Below are positions 1 to 8,858 of a DNA stretch of 64,000 nt, piece by piece (the stretch's first letter is position 1; each line of letters opens with the position of its first letter). A model generated the notes under the pieces. That model was not told the DNA's origin, searched no databases, and was given only the letters and a program-made list of their open reading frames with translations. Location: positions 62,001 to 126,000 of the forward strand of contig NZ_FOEH01000003.1 in assembly GCF_900110695.1 (NCBI RefSeq), given 5' to 3'. Origin of the DNA: Virgibacillus subterraneus (GTDB lineage Bacteria > Bacillota > Bacilli > Bacillales > Amphibacillaceae). The translations under genes and the position numbers were made by a program.

Positions 1-878
1 TCACCATTCTGTTCGGTTTCTAGGACCGCTGCATGTCGTGGTGATAGTTTATTTCCCTCATTATCTATAACCGTTAATATTATATCGTCATTTTTAACAG
101 CTATAGGGAATGTTGTATTATAATTCAGCATTGTTGTTGCTTTCCCTTTTTCAACTGACTCCATTTTAAGCGTATAGTCTTTATGTGTACCTTCAGCCTG
201 AGTATAAATTGTTTCTGAAGGAATTTGCTGAACCGGTACATTAAATGTCCAATTTCCCTTTACTCCTGCTATGGAAGTGAATGTTAATGGCAGATTATAA
301 TCTTTAGGTAAATTAGCATCAGGATTTTCAAACTCCATCGCAGCAACGTAACCATCTTCAGTTTCTTCCAGTCCGGTCATAGATGAGGACCATTGTTCCC
401 GTTCGTCGCCACCAAACAAGTGAAAACCATATCCAGTTTCAGGTCCTTTATCTCCACCAACATTATCAAAGGATAATCGATCACCTTGAGCTTTAAATGT
501 AATACCTATAATATTCCCATCATAGTAAGCACTTGTTATCGTAATATCTACATTATTACTTGTTGCATTTTGGTTTAGTTGTGTAACTAAACCACTTTTT
601 GATAATTGCGATCCAATTTGCATGCTGAAGTTCTCATATATAGAGCCTATTAAAGGTACAGATGCTAACACATTTGTGATTGGTGCAAAAACCAAACCGG
701 ATGCTAAGAATGTGCTGGCAGCAACTGATGCAATAGTTCCGAGAATTTTAGCCTTTGACATTCTGTTTGGCGTTTTTTCATTTCGTCCCTTTTCTATTCC
801 CTTGTCAATTGCATCGAATATTTCACTCTTTTCAACATTTATTTCATTAATTTCTTTATTGAATTGCTCTTTGAACAT
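1..878 (-). CDS. DUF4179-type anti-sigma-like membrane protein (partial, C-terminus beyond window)
   Basis: The frame is open from an ATG at 878 to the window edge, about 292 residues. A charged cytoplasmic N-terminus (about 1-32) is followed by one hydrophobic segment (about 34-55) and a long polar domain that would lie outside the membrane. Known family: DUF4179 proteins are usually encoded directly after an ECF sigma factor and are thought to act as its anti-sigma or sensor partner. Here the start lies inside the last codons of the sigma gene (23-base overlap), which implies translational coupling. The sensing role is inference from family and position; the C-terminal end is not visible. 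Confidence 0.75.
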   Translation of the reverse strand, partial: MFKEQFNKEINEINVEKSEIFDAIDKGIEKGRNEKTPNRMSKAKILGTIASVAASTFLASGLVFAPITNVLASVPLIGSIYENFSMQIGSQLSKSGLVTQLNQNATSNNVDITITSAYYDGNIIGITFKAQGDRLSFDNVGGDKGPETGYGFHLFGGDEREQWSSSMTGLEETEDGYVAAMEFENPDANLPKDYNLPLTFTSIAGVKGNWTFNVPVQQIPSETIYTQAEGTHKDYTLKMESVEKGKATTMLNYNTTFPIAVKNDDIILTVIDNEGNKLSPRHAAVLETEQNG

Positions 879-1395
879 TGTTATCCACTCCCCCAATTAT
901 CTTTTTTAATTCAATCTTTGCCCGTCGCAGATAAGTCTTAATTGTGTTTTCTGGTTTTTCCATTGTTTCCGAGATTTGATAAACAGTCAGATCATGATAA
1001 TAAAATAGGATAATTACTGTTTGATATTCCTTATTTAATCTAGTTATTGCGTTTAATGTATCCAGTTTGTCCTCAATGTTTGTACTGGGTTCGTTCGGCA
1101 TATTATTAATAATATTTTCATCTAGTACAACTTTTTTTCGCTTACTTATAATGTCGTATGCTGTACGAATTAATATTTTAGTTAGCCATGAATGAAAATA
1201 CTGAGGCTGTTTCACTTGTTTTATAGATACAAAAGCTTTATAAATCGTCTCTTGCAGAACGTCTAATGCATCTTCTTTGTTTCGTACGTAAAGAAAAGCC
1301 GTTTTGTACAATTTCTCACTTTCATTTTTTACTAGGGTTTCAAATGCTTGTCCGTCCCCATTTATTGCTTTGTCAACAAGGTCCAAATTTTCCAA
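856..1395 (-). CDS. ECF-family RNA polymerase sigma factor
   Basis: About 179 residues with sigma-70 region 2 (about 20-85, including RNKEDALDVLQETIYKAF) and region 4 (about 120-170, a helix-turn-helix around VYQISETMEKPENTIKTYL). It resembles the SigV/SigW-type ECF factors of Bacillus. I chose the TTG at 1395 because the motif AAAGGAGGT lies 6 bases before it; a GTG at 1413 is in frame but lies upstream of that ribosome site. The following gene overlaps by 23 bases and encodes the putative anti-sigma partner. The stimulus and regulon cannot be read from the sequence. Confidence 0.88.
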   Translation of the reverse strand: MENLDLVDKAINGDGQAFETLVKNESEKLYKTAFLYVRNKEDALDVLQETIYKAFVSIKQVKQPQYFHSWLTKILIRTAYDIISKRKKVVLDENIINNMPNEPSTNIEDKLDTLNAITRLNKEYQTVIILFYYHDLTVYQISETMEKPENTIKTYLRRAKIELKKIIGGVDNNVQRAIQ

Positions 1396-1536
1396 GTTGT
1401 AACCTCCTTTCACACGTTAGAGCAATTACCGTATAAAAAAGTTTCAAAAAATATATTATTCCTAAGTTACATAGCCCCTCAATTATGGAATTTTCCTACA
1501 ATATAATTTATAATTTGTGTATCGAGGAGGGTCGCT

Positions 1537-2685
1537 ATGAAAACAGAGAGTCGGTTTATGAATTTTATTGGTGGACGAGATCTCTTTTTTGGATTAATTC
1601 TATTGATTCTAATTGGTATCGCAATATTAATTTATACCAAAGTTTCATTCATTTTTAATCCAATACTTGTCGTTTTTTCAACTGTTTTACCGCCAGTTAT
1701 ATTGGCCTTTATAGCTTACTATTTGTTAAATCCAATTGTAAATATTCTGCAGCGTTTACATATTAAGCGAATTTGGGGAATTGTCATCATTATCCTTGGT
1801 ATTAGTGGTTTGCTTACGGGTGTGATTTTACTTACGGCACCTGCTATTGAAGCCCAGGTTAAAGATTTGGCTACGAACTTTCCAAAATACTTACAGCAAA
1901 TGGGAGAAGGCATTAAATTATCGATACAAAATTCATTTTTGGCACCTTATTATGATCAGGGATACAATTGGCTTGTATCAAATCTCAGTAATCTGACTAG
2001 CAGAATTGGTGAATATCTTGGTGGGGCTCTAGAAAGCGTCCAGAATGTTGCCAGTACGCTTACTAGTGTAATTGTTTCTATTATTACATTTCCATTCATC
2101 CTATTCTTTTTGTTGAAAGACGGGAATCGATTTAAGGAATTTTGTATAAAACTCTTGCCACCTAGATACAGAGGTGATGCGAATCAAATCCTTAAAAATA
2201 TGGATGTTCAGGTCGGTTCGTATATCCAGGGGCAAATTATTGTGGCTTCATGTATAGGAATTCTTTTATTTATCGGTTACTTAATTATTGGTTTGGACTA
2301 TGCTATAACGCTGGCGATTATCGCAGCTGTAACAAGTGTTGTCCCATATCTTGGACCAATGATTGCTATATCGCCGGCTATCATAATTGCGTTAGTCGCT
2401 TCGCCATTCATGTTTTTAAAATTAGCTATTGTTTGGGTTGCTGTCCAATTTCTGGAAGGAAATTTCATATCACCAAATGTTATGGGAAAAACAATGAGTG
2501 TTCATCCGCTCACAATTATTATCGTGTTATTAGTTGCGGGAAACCTATTTGGAATCGTTGGTGTGATCCTTGGTATTCCGGGTTATGCTATTTTAAAAGT
2601 CATAGTCCAGTATTCATATACTAAATTTAAGCAACGGTATAACCGATATTATGGTGAAGAATATGGTGCCTATGAGCATGAATAA
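1537..2685 (+). CDS. AI-2E family transporter (YueF/YtvI-like permease)
   Basis: The 382-residue protein is an integral membrane protein with about eight hydrophobic segments. It has the family layout: paired N-terminal helices, a polar stretch of about residues 110-160, and a conserved C-terminal helical block with GLDYAITLAIIAAVTSVVPYLGP-like sequence and an FLEGNFISPNVMGK motif. Members are annotated as AI-2 exporters or as sodium/proton antiporters, so the substrate is uncertain. The ATG is preceded by GAGGAGGG. It is transcribed away from the sigma operon and is followed directly by an intrinsic terminator, so it is probably monocistronic. Confidence 0.85.
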   Translation: MKTESRFMNFIGGRDLFFGLILLILIGIAILIYTKVSFIFNPILVVFSTVLPPVILAFIAYYLLNPIVNILQRLHIKRIWGIVIIILGISGLLTGVILLTAPAIEAQVKDLATNFPKYLQQMGEGIKLSIQNSFLAPYYDQGYNWLVSNLSNLTSRIGEYLGGALESVQNVASTLTSVIVSIITFPFILFFLLKDGNRFKEFCIKLLPPRYRGDANQILKNMDVQVGSYIQGQIIVASCIGILLFIGYLIIGLDYAITLAIIAAVTSVVPYLGPMIAISPAIIIALVASPFMFLKLAIVWVAVQFLEGNFISPNVMGKTMSVHPLTIIIVLLVAGNLFGIVGVILGIPGYAILKVIVQYSYTKFKQRYNRYYGEEYGAYEHE

Positions 2686-2694
2686 ATTACGGGG

Positions 2695-2727
2695 GAAGTA
2701 CCTGAATTGACCAGGTACTTCTTTTTT
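2695..2727 (+). terminator. Rho-independent terminator after the AI-2E family gene
   Basis: AAGTACCTG at 2696-2704 pairs perfectly with CAGGTACTT at 2712-2720, and a T tract follows. Confidence 0.85.
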
Positions 2728-2851
2728 ATAGTATATTATGTAACCTTTTTATAAAACATTGCGTTTCACAGACTGAAAGATGGAATATTTGATTGATGCA
2801 TGTAAATTATATGGCAAGAAAATTGATCACTATAGTTCAACAGTGCGGCCT

Positions 2852-2948
2852 CAACTCAAGCGAAAAATCGGGAAATCGAGCGACAGCGGCCACAACTCAA
2901 GCGAAAAATCGGGAAATCGAGCGACAGCGGCCACAACTCGAGCGACAA
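2852..2948. repeat. Tandem 41-bp minisatellite-like repeat, 2.4 copies
   Basis: Two nearly identical 41-bp units start at 2852 and 2893 with CAACTCAAGCGAAAAATCGG, and a third truncated unit starts at 2934. The array is noncoding and its end is fused to the 3' end of the convergent nucleotidyltransferase gene: the stop codon of that gene (2952-2954) lies 4 bases past the last unit. Confidence 0.85.
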
Positions 2949-2951
2949 AAT

Positions 2952-3512
2952 CTATATACCCACCTTAACCTCACCCCATCTCCTCGACCAATTTTTCTCC
3001 ACAACTCGATGCTTATAAATTTTAAGAAGTTCAGCAGACTCCGTAAAATATGGTGTCGGGCGAACTACCATGTTGAGCACATCATCAACGCCATGGGGTG
3101 CTATTAAAATCAAATCACCATCCAAATTGAGTTTCACTCCCAGGGCGGTTGCTGTTTCTGGGAATTTCCTTATCGCGTCTTCTGTACTGCTGTAAGGGTC
3201 CATGTTATTACGCACGTGCATGCGCGCTTCATTCTTTACGGACCAAGGCACCTGAGGCATAATCTCGTGCAATACTTTTTCTAATCGTTTTTCCTCAGCC
3301 TCATCAATAGTGCCCTCATCAAAATATACTACATCAATATCAGGAATAACAGTCCGTTCATCGAAGCCATGCAGGACATCCCAAACTTTCGACCGTACAA
3401 ATCCTGCGCATATCCACCAATCCGGCAGCTGTAATTGTTGCGCTGCTTTTAAGATATTCATCATCCATTCGTCAGCTTCGATAGACTGGATGATATCCTC
3501 AATACTATTCAT
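2952..3512 (-). CDS. Nucleotidyltransferase family protein (DUF925 / NTP_transf_6)
   Basis: The 186-residue soluble protein matches the DUF925 group: an N-terminal DWWICAGFVRSKVWD segment, then PDIDVVYFD, where paired acidic residues would bind metal as in nucleotidyltransferases. The C-terminal part (VVRPTPYF, YKHRVVEKNWSRRW) is also typical. Substrate and physiological role are unknown for this family. The ATG is preceded by AAAAGGAAG. It is monocistronic and divergent from the efflux pump gene. Confidence 0.75.
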   Translation of the reverse strand: MNSIEDIIQSIEADEWMMNILKAAQQLQLPDWWICAGFVRSKVWDVLHGFDERTVIPDIDVVYFDEGTIDEAEEKRLEKVLHEIMPQVPWSVKNEARMHVRNNMDPYSSTEDAIRKFPETATALGVKLNLDGDLILIAPHGVDDVLNMVVRPTPYFTESAELLKIYKHRVVEKNWSRRWGEVKVGI

Positions 3513-3626
3513 CGAAATACTTCCTTTTAGTTTTTAACTTTCATTATACATCATTATTGACCTTACCTGTTATTTTCCATATAATTCAATAGTGTACAAA
3601 AACAGCAGCTGAAGGAGATGAGTTGT

Positions 3627-5072
3627 ATGGGAAAGAATCAGCAGGAAAATGTCCAACAGTTAAATAAGTTTCCGATTGTTGCTGTACTGCTATCAGGTGC
3701 TTTTTTGGCGATTTTAAATCAGACGTTATTGGCTACGGCTATTCCGCCGATTATGGCCGACTTTAATTTAACGGAAAGCACTGCACAGTGGTTAACGACT
3801 ATTTTTATGCTGGTGAATGGGATTATGATTCCTATCACAGCTTTTTTAATAGAGACATTTACGGCTAGAAAATTATTACTTACGGCAATGTCTACTTTCG
3901 CAGTTGGAACGCTGATTTGTGGTATTGCACCAACTTTCTTTATCTTAATGATTGGGAGAGTTGTTCAAGCAGCTGGGGCAGGGATAATGCTGCCATTAAT
4001 GATGACTATATTTCTTCTGATTTTTCCAATTGAAAAACGTGGTTCTGCTATGGGGACTGTTGGATTGGTTATATCGTTTGCCCCGGCAATCGGACCAACG
4101 CTTTCCGGATGGGTAGTAGAGAACTACCCATGGCGTGTAATGTTTTTCATTATTTTACCACTGGCGATTATTGATATTATTGTTGCTTATTTTGTTATGA
4201 AAAATGTGACCACACAGACATATCCAAAAGTCGATATACTCTCCATCATTTTATCAACGCTTGGATTTGGTGGGTTGTTGTATGGATTCAGCAGTGCTGG
4301 AAATTACGGCTGGTCTGACCAGGTCGTGCTTGCATCCCTTGCTATTGGAGCGGTAACGCTGACAGCGTTCATTCTGCGGCAATTCAAACTTACTCAACCT
4401 ATATTGGAATTCCGTGTGTTGAAATATCCAACATTCACCATTGCAACAGCGATTGGGATGATTGTGTTTATGGCGCTGATTGGTGCGGAAACAATACTTC
4501 CAATTTATATGCAAAACATGGCTGGATTTACTCCGCTTGAATCTGGAATGATGATTATGCCTGGAGCATTACTGATGGGTTTTATGTCACCGATTACTGG
4601 TAGGATTTTTGACAGAGTGGGTGCCAGGTGGCTGGTGATTATCGGACTATCTATTTTGACTATCACTACCTTCATGTTTACAAATTTATCGACTGAGACG
4701 TCATTAACTTATCTCACCGTCGTGTTTGCGATTCGCATGTTTGGTATTTCCATGGTGATGATGCCCGTTACTACTGCAGGTCTTAACCAATTACCAACCC
4801 GGTTAATACCTCACGGAACGGCGATGAATAATACGATGCGCCAGGTTGCAGCATCAATTGGTACCGCCATCCTAGTTACAGTGATGACTGCTGCTGCAGT
4901 GGATATGAGTGCGGATGCTGACCCAAGTGAAATGATACATGGTGTTAATGTGGCCTTCTACGTTGCGACAGGGTTGTCATTGGCAGGGCTGGTACTTGCA
5001 TTCTTTATCAAACGGTCGACGCCAGCTGAAGATCGTGCTGCAATGGAACTTGCCGAAGAAAATGAAGAATAA
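3627..5072 (+). CDS. MFS multidrug efflux transporter, DHA2 (14-TMS) family, LmrB-like
   Basis: About 481 residues with roughly 14 hydrophobic segments. The family motifs are visible: LNQTLLATAIPPIM in the first helix, motif A-like sequence after TM2, and motif C-like GLVISFAPAIGPTLSGW in TM5, the antiporter signature. It closely resembles LmrB/MdtP-type proton-drug antiporters of Bacillus. I chose the ATG at 3627 because AAGGAG (3612-3617) is 9 bases upstream; an in-frame ATG at 3618 abuts that site and is unlikely. No linked TetR/MarR regulator is visible. The hairpin after the stop partly overlaps a dispersed repeat. Confidence 0.88.
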   Translation: MGKNQQENVQQLNKFPIVAVLLSGAFLAILNQTLLATAIPPIMADFNLTESTAQWLTTIFMLVNGIMIPITAFLIETFTARKLLLTAMSTFAVGTLICGIAPTFFILMIGRVVQAAGAGIMLPLMMTIFLLIFPIEKRGSAMGTVGLVISFAPAIGPTLSGWVVENYPWRVMFFIILPLAIIDIIVAYFVMKNVTTQTYPKVDILSIILSTLGFGGLLYGFSSAGNYGWSDQVVLASLAIGAVTLTAFILRQFKLTQPILEFRVLKYPTFTIATAIGMIVFMALIGAETILPIYMQNMAGFTPLESGMMIMPGALLMGFMSPITGRIFDRVGARWLVIIGLSILTITTFMFTNLSTETSLTYLTVVFAIRMFGISMVMMPVTTAGLNQLPTRLIPHGTAMNNTMRQVAASIGTAILVTVMTAAAVDMSADADPSEMIHGVNVAFYVATGLSLAGLVLAFFIKRSTPAEDRAAMELAEENEE

Positions 5073-5096
5073 GAAACTGCTATACTATGTGGTGTA

Positions 5097-5181
5097 GCAG
5101 TTAAGACAGTATTAATCCTTTCTTACTGCATAAGTGCAACTAAGGCACTCGCCATTAGGGCTGGCGAATGCCAAGTTTTCT
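5097..5181 (-). repeat. Dispersed two-hairpin repeat, family R, copy R1
   Basis: The minus strand reads AGAAAACTTGGCATTCGCCA then TTGCACTTATGCAGTAAGAAAG and ends in CTTAACTGC, as in copies R2-R6. It forms two stems: one around the TTGGC/GCCA core and one from GCAGTAAGAAAG pairing with its downstream complement. It overlaps the last 9 codons of the neighbouring EamA-like gene. Confidence 0.8.
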
Positions 5182-6102
5182 AAATTTACGATCTCCCAAT
5201 GCTGAAATGACACTATGCAAAATCATTCCGACAATAACAAGTGCCATACCGATAAATGATATAAAGCTTGGTAATGGCGCACTTAACAGGAACAGTTCAC
5301 CAAATAAAGCGAAGACAACTTCACCTGATTGTGTTGCTTCCACTGCAGCTAACTTATGGTTGTCGTGATTGACCAGTTCAGTTGCATAGAAAAATAATAC
5401 AGTAGCAATGATCCCGGATGAAACCGCAACAATAAATGTCTGCAGCACTTGGCTTGTGTTTGGTGTGTCATGCACTATAATTCCATAAATGGATAAAACA
5501 ATCCAAAATGGCATCGATGCAATTGTCATCCCGAGGATTCGTTGGAATGTATTTAAATTTCCGTTTACAAGCTGCATCATTTTACGATTTCCAAGTGGGT
5601 ACGCAAATGCAGATATGATCAAGGGGATGACACATAGCAAAACACTGGTTAACGAGACAGATGACGCATGTTCGAGTTGCATGACAAACACACCAGAAAG
5701 GATAATAAGCGAAATAATTACACTCTGAATAGGAATCCTCTGTTTTGCTTGTCTATTTAAGAATGGAACTAAAAGTGAACCCGCAATAATTGTTATCTGA
5801 AATGTTGCTGCGACAAGCCACCCAGGTCCATATATAGTAGCAAATGTAATCGGTGCATAGAATAAGCCAAATCCAATTGTGCTCCAAGCAACCCATGAGA
5901 GTGGTTGTTCACTTAAATGCTGGATAACTGGTCTGACGTTCTTTTTGTATCCAACTATGACTAACAGGATCGGGAGCATAAACATAAATCGGAGTGATGC
6001 ACTCCAAACCCAGCTTCCACCCTCTAGCTCCATCGATCGATTTAAAATAAATGTTACCGAAAAAAATATAGCAGATAAAACTCCAATTAATATAGCTTTC
6101 AT
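5155..6102 (-). CDS. EamA/DMT-like multidrug resistance efflux transporter family protein (EmrE-type)
   Basis: About 315 residues with ten predicted transmembrane segments arranged as two repeats, as in the DMT superfamily. It resembles the Bacillaceae family annotated as multidrug resistance efflux transporters, but the substrate is unproven. I prefer the second of two adjacent ATGs (6102) because GGGGTG lies 5 bases before it; an in-frame ATG at 6141 has no ribosome site. The C-terminal residues KLGIRQP and the stop codon are encoded by repeat R1, so the native end of the gene was probably replaced when the repeat arrived. Confidence 0.8.
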   Translation of the reverse strand: MKAILIGVLSAIFFSVTFILNRSMELEGGSWVWSASLRFMFMLPILLVIVGYKKNVRPVIQHLSEQPLSWVAWSTIGFGLFYAPITFATIYGPGWLVAATFQITIIAGSLLVPFLNRQAKQRIPIQSVIISLIILSGVFVMQLEHASSVSLTSVLLCVIPLIISAFAYPLGNRKMMQLVNGNLNTFQRILGMTIASMPFWIVLSIYGIIVHDTPNTSQVLQTFIVAVSSGIIATVLFFYATELVNHDNHKLAAVEATQSGEVVFALFGELFLLSAPLPSFISFIGMALVIVGMILHSVISALGDRKFRKLGIRQP

Positions 6103-6318
6103 CATGACACCCCGTAAACAAATGTCTTTAGTTTTAATCATATCAGAAACAGACGAGGTTTAAGACTCTTTTTCTGATTTTAGAATTTAATCATGAATAC
6201 TATGATACGATACATATATTAATATCGACTGTTATATTTGGAGAGGGGTTAGGTAATGGGAGATGAACTGATAAAGTCACTTGTTGCTTGTTTATCCGGT
6301 ATTATTTCCTATTGCATT

Positions 6319-6390
6319 AGAAAACTTGGCTTATTGTCAAGCATTAGTTACAGTTATGCAGTAAGAAAGGATTTGTACTTTCTTAACTGC
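6319..6390 (+). repeat. Dispersed two-hairpin repeat, family R, copy R2 (shortened)
   Basis: It starts AGAAAACTTGGCTTATTG, continues CAGTTATGCAGTAAGAAAGG and ends CTTTCTTAACTGC. The first hairpin is shortened and the second is intact. A short open frame crosses it but looks fortuitous. Confidence 0.75.
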
Positions 6391-6404
6391 CAAAAATGGT
6401 TTGG

Positions 6405-6435
6405 AAAAACGTTTCCTTATGGGGGAGGCGTTTTT
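6405..6435 (+). terminator. Probable intrinsic terminator
   Basis: AAAAACGTTTCC and GGAGGCGTTTTT form an A/T-rich stem with a terminal T run, 50 bases before the GNAT gene. Confidence 0.5.
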
Positions 6436-6485
6436 GATTTAAGAAATATAGTATAAACTGTAAAAATTAAGGGGAGTTGGTTAAA

Positions 6486-6986
6486 ATGGATATACGTATA
6501 TTGGAGCCAGAAGATGCTGAAGCCTATCGAAAGCTAAGATTGGAAGCGTTGCTTAATAGTCCAGAAGCCTTTATTTCGAGTTACGACGAAGTAAAAAATA
6601 ATTCGGCGGATGTATATAAGGTTAGGTTTCAATCAGATAACGCATATAATTTTGGTGCGTTTGAGGATAATCAATTGATTGGAGTTGTAACGTTGGTCAG
6701 GGAAACGAAGGTTAAAATAGACCATCGTACAACTGTTTATGCCGTATATGTTACACCCTATAAACGAGGCAGGGGTGTCAGCAAACAGTTATTGCAGACA
6801 GCAATTAACCATGCAAACTCGATTGATGGGGTTGAGCAGGTGTGCATATCTGTCGTAACCAAGAACGACACAGCTAAAAGCCTTTATTATGCATTGGGAT
6901 TTGTTCCGTTTGGCACACATAAACGCGCGGTAAAACTGGGAGACACTTACTATGATGAAGAACATATGGTGTTGTTTTTTCAGTAA
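6486..6986 (+). CDS. GNAT family N-acetyltransferase
   Basis: The 166-residue protein carries the GNAT fold: an N-terminal strand IRILEPEDAEAYRKLRLEAL, a central acetyl-CoA binding motif A in VYVTPYKRGRGVSKQLL, and motif B around NDTAKSLYYALGF. The acceptor is unknown; the layout fits small-molecule or protein N-terminal acetyltransferases. I chose the ATG at 6486, 9 bases after GGGGAG (6471-6476); the TTG at 6477 abuts that site. Confidence 0.88.
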   Translation: MDIRILEPEDAEAYRKLRLEALLNSPEAFISSYDEVKNNSADVYKVRFQSDNAYNFGAFEDNQLIGVVTLVRETKVKIDHRTTVYAVYVTPYKRGRGVSKQLLQTAINHANSIDGVEQVCISVVTKNDTAKSLYYALGFVPFGTHKRAVKLGDTYYDEEHMVLFFQ

Positions 6987-7035
6987 GAAGTTATAGAATT
7001 ATAAAGTAGAATTTATTTTTTGGAGGAATGGGATT

Positions 7036-7998
7036 TTGGATATTCAGGTAAGACATTCATTAATTCACAAAGATTCAATCCTACAAATTATCGATGAACA
7101 TGATATAGAAGCTCTCCAATGTGATTTTTTAGCACGTGGACTGAATGACACATATCTAATTACGACTGAAAAAGAGACCTATATCTACAGACTTTATCGT
7201 ACTGGCTGGCGGGATAGGGAAGCTATCTTGTTTGAGCTGGATGCTATTAATCATTTGCAAGGTGATAGGGTTTCTTTTCCGATTAAAAAGAAAGATGGCA
7301 ACTATTTGACTGAGGTAAAAGCTCCCGAGGGAGTTCGGTATGGGGTGTTATTTTCCTATTCAAAAGGAGAGCGTCCGCAGATTAACGTTGAAAATTCAAA
7401 AATTATTGGTGAAACACTTGGTAGGCTACATAACAAATCGGACAAGCTTACTACTCAACATGAGCGAGGTTTTGAGTTGGATACTGAACATTTGCTAGAT
7501 GAACAGGTAGCTGTCATCTCACCGATATTGAAAAAATGCCTTGGAAATGAGGCAGAGGAAACTCTGCATATAGTTGTTGAAAATATCAAAACTGATCTAA
7601 CTGAACTTAATTTAGAGACAGGGTTTTGCCATGGTGATTTTCATAATCACAACATGCATATCCATGATGGTGTAATTGAGGTTTTTGACTTTGATTGTTG
7701 TGCCATGGGATATCGGGCATATGATGTTGCCGTTTCATGGTGGAATCTGAAAAATAATTATAAAAACATAGAAACTGAGTGCTGGGATGCATTTTTAAAG
7801 GGATATTTAGAAGAACGGAAGCTAGCTGACGATGATTTGAAAAGCTTGCCACTGTTCATTACTGCAAGAAGAATATGGCTGTTAGGTACGATGCTTCGAA
7901 ACGATGATGTATGGGGTACGAACTGGATTAACTCCAGATCACTAGAGCTTTTTATCTGGCAATTGAAGACAGATAGACTTGGGGATGAGGATATATGA
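7036..7998 (+). CDS. Aminoglycoside phosphotransferase / homoserine kinase-like (APH) family protein
   Basis: The 320-residue protein has the protein-kinase-like APH fold: an N-lobe with a YIYRLYRTGW lysine-strand region, the catalytic loop FCHGDFHNHN (about residues 198-207) and the metal-binding DFD that follows. The substrate is not predictable from sequence; family members phosphorylate aminoglycosides, choline, homoserine or thiamine-like compounds. The start is TTG at 7036, 9 bases after TGGAGG. It overlaps the next small gene by 4 bases (ATGA), so the two are probably co-translated. Confidence 0.8.
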   Translation: MDIQVRHSLIHKDSILQIIDEHDIEALQCDFLARGLNDTYLITTEKETYIYRLYRTGWRDREAILFELDAINHLQGDRVSFPIKKKDGNYLTEVKAPEGVRYGVLFSYSKGERPQINVENSKIIGETLGRLHNKSDKLTTQHERGFELDTEHLLDEQVAVISPILKKCLGNEAEETLHIVVENIKTDLTELNLETGFCHGDFHNHNMHIHDGVIEVFDFDCCAMGYRAYDVAVSWWNLKNNYKNIETECWDAFLKGYLEERKLADDDLKSLPLFITARRIWLLGTMLRNDDVWGTNWINSRSLELFIWQLKTDRLGDEDI

Positions 7999-8324
7999 CA
8001 GAAACAAAAATATATTGTGACAGGTGTACAAGACCTATTGAAATTAGAGATGATGTAATTACAGCCAAAATTCTACTAGATGTTAAAGCATATCATGAGG
8101 AATGTTATGCCAAAGATTTAAAAGGGATGAAGTCATTCTTCCTGGATAATACGCCAATCAATGGAACTGCCGGTAATATTACCACAGTTCTAACTGCTAT
8201 ACTTGGGATTATCTGGTTGTTTGTAACGGATGGCTCGATGAGGTTCATAGCATTGGCAGCTCTATTTCCAGTAGGTTACCGCCTGTATTCCTATTTGGCT
8301 ATTGAGCGTTATCTAGCAAAGTGA
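7995..8324 (+). CDS. Small membrane protein with an N-terminal zinc-ribbon-like motif
   Basis: The 109-residue protein starts with CDRC at residues 8-11 and H-E-E-C about 25 residues later, which could bind one zinc as in a half LIM or treble-clef finger. Two hydrophobic segments follow (about 57-75 and 80-97). I do not recognise a named family. The ATG overlaps the stop of the phosphotransferase gene, so the pair may act together; this is inference from position only. Confidence 0.65.
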   Translation: MTETKIYCDRCTRPIEIRDDVITAKILLDVKAYHEECYAKDLKGMKSFFLDNTPINGTAGNITTVLTAILGIIWLFVTDGSMRFIALAALFPVGYRLYSYLAIERYLAK

Positions 8325-8380
8325 ACTCAAATTATACTTAGTCGTGATATTCTATGTATGTTGCTTATGTTCTGCTTGGT

Positions 8381-8417
8381 AGAAAACTTGGCACATTCTT
8401 ATTTTGCTTTCTTAGAA
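8381..8417 (+). repeat. Degenerate fragment of repeat family R (R7)
   Basis: It begins AGAAAACTTGGCA and ends TTTGCTTTCTTAGAAC, matching only the two outer ends of the full repeat; the centre is missing. Confidence 0.4.
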
Positions 8418-8447
8418 CAACAATGTTAATTGGATTTAAGTAAGTTT

Positions 8448-8858
8448 TTAATTTTCACTTACATATGTTCCACCTATTATATCGTGAATTGCTCTTTTAT
8501 CTTCCCGAAATATGACCATAAAAATACTTACTACTAAGGATATTCCAAGCGTGACAATACCTATAAGGTGAAAACCTACAAACTCTCTCAAAATAGTATT
8601 TGAAAGTTTAACATTGTCACCATCTGTTCGTTTTAATTTGATATTACAGATTCGTTTACCGATAATATATCCAGCCCATAATACAGGGATGACAATTAAG
8701 TATAATGTGTAAAATAAATCCCAAATCAATCCTTTGTTCAAAGCAATACTGTATTCACCTGTAAAAATATAAAATAAACCACCAATTAAAATTGAAAAGA
8801 TGGTAACATCTAAAAACCTTGCTATTAATCTTTTACCAAATCCAGCGTAACTTTCCAA
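8448..8858 (-). CDS. RDD family membrane protein
   Basis: The 136-residue protein shows the RDD layout: RLIARFLD at the start of TM1 (Arg and Asp of the family name), a second helix, GKRICNIKLKRTDG in the loop, and a final helix ending with DKRAIHDIIGGTYV. The function of the family is mostly unknown; some members affect ion or osmotic stress tolerance. The ATG is preceded by AAAGGGGA. It is monocistronic and convergent with the preceding genes. Confidence 0.85.
   Translation of the reverse strand: MESYAGFGKRLIARFLDVTIFSILIGGLFYIFTGEYSIALNKGLIWDLFYTLYLIVIPVLWAGYIIGKRICNIKLKRTDGDNVKLSNTILREFVGFHLIGIVTLGISLVVSIFMVIFREDKRAIHDIIGGTYVSEN

Noticed and set aside
2780-3107. Two overlapping plus-strand frames across the 41-bp array
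   Set aside because: They exist because of the repeat, have no ribosome site, and run antisense into the nucleotidyltransferase gene.
6256-6456. A 66-codon plus-strand frame with a fair ribosome site (GAGAGGGG)
   Set aside because: More than a third of it is repeat R2, and the rest has no recognisable domain. It could be the start of a gene broken by the repeat, but I cannot support a product.
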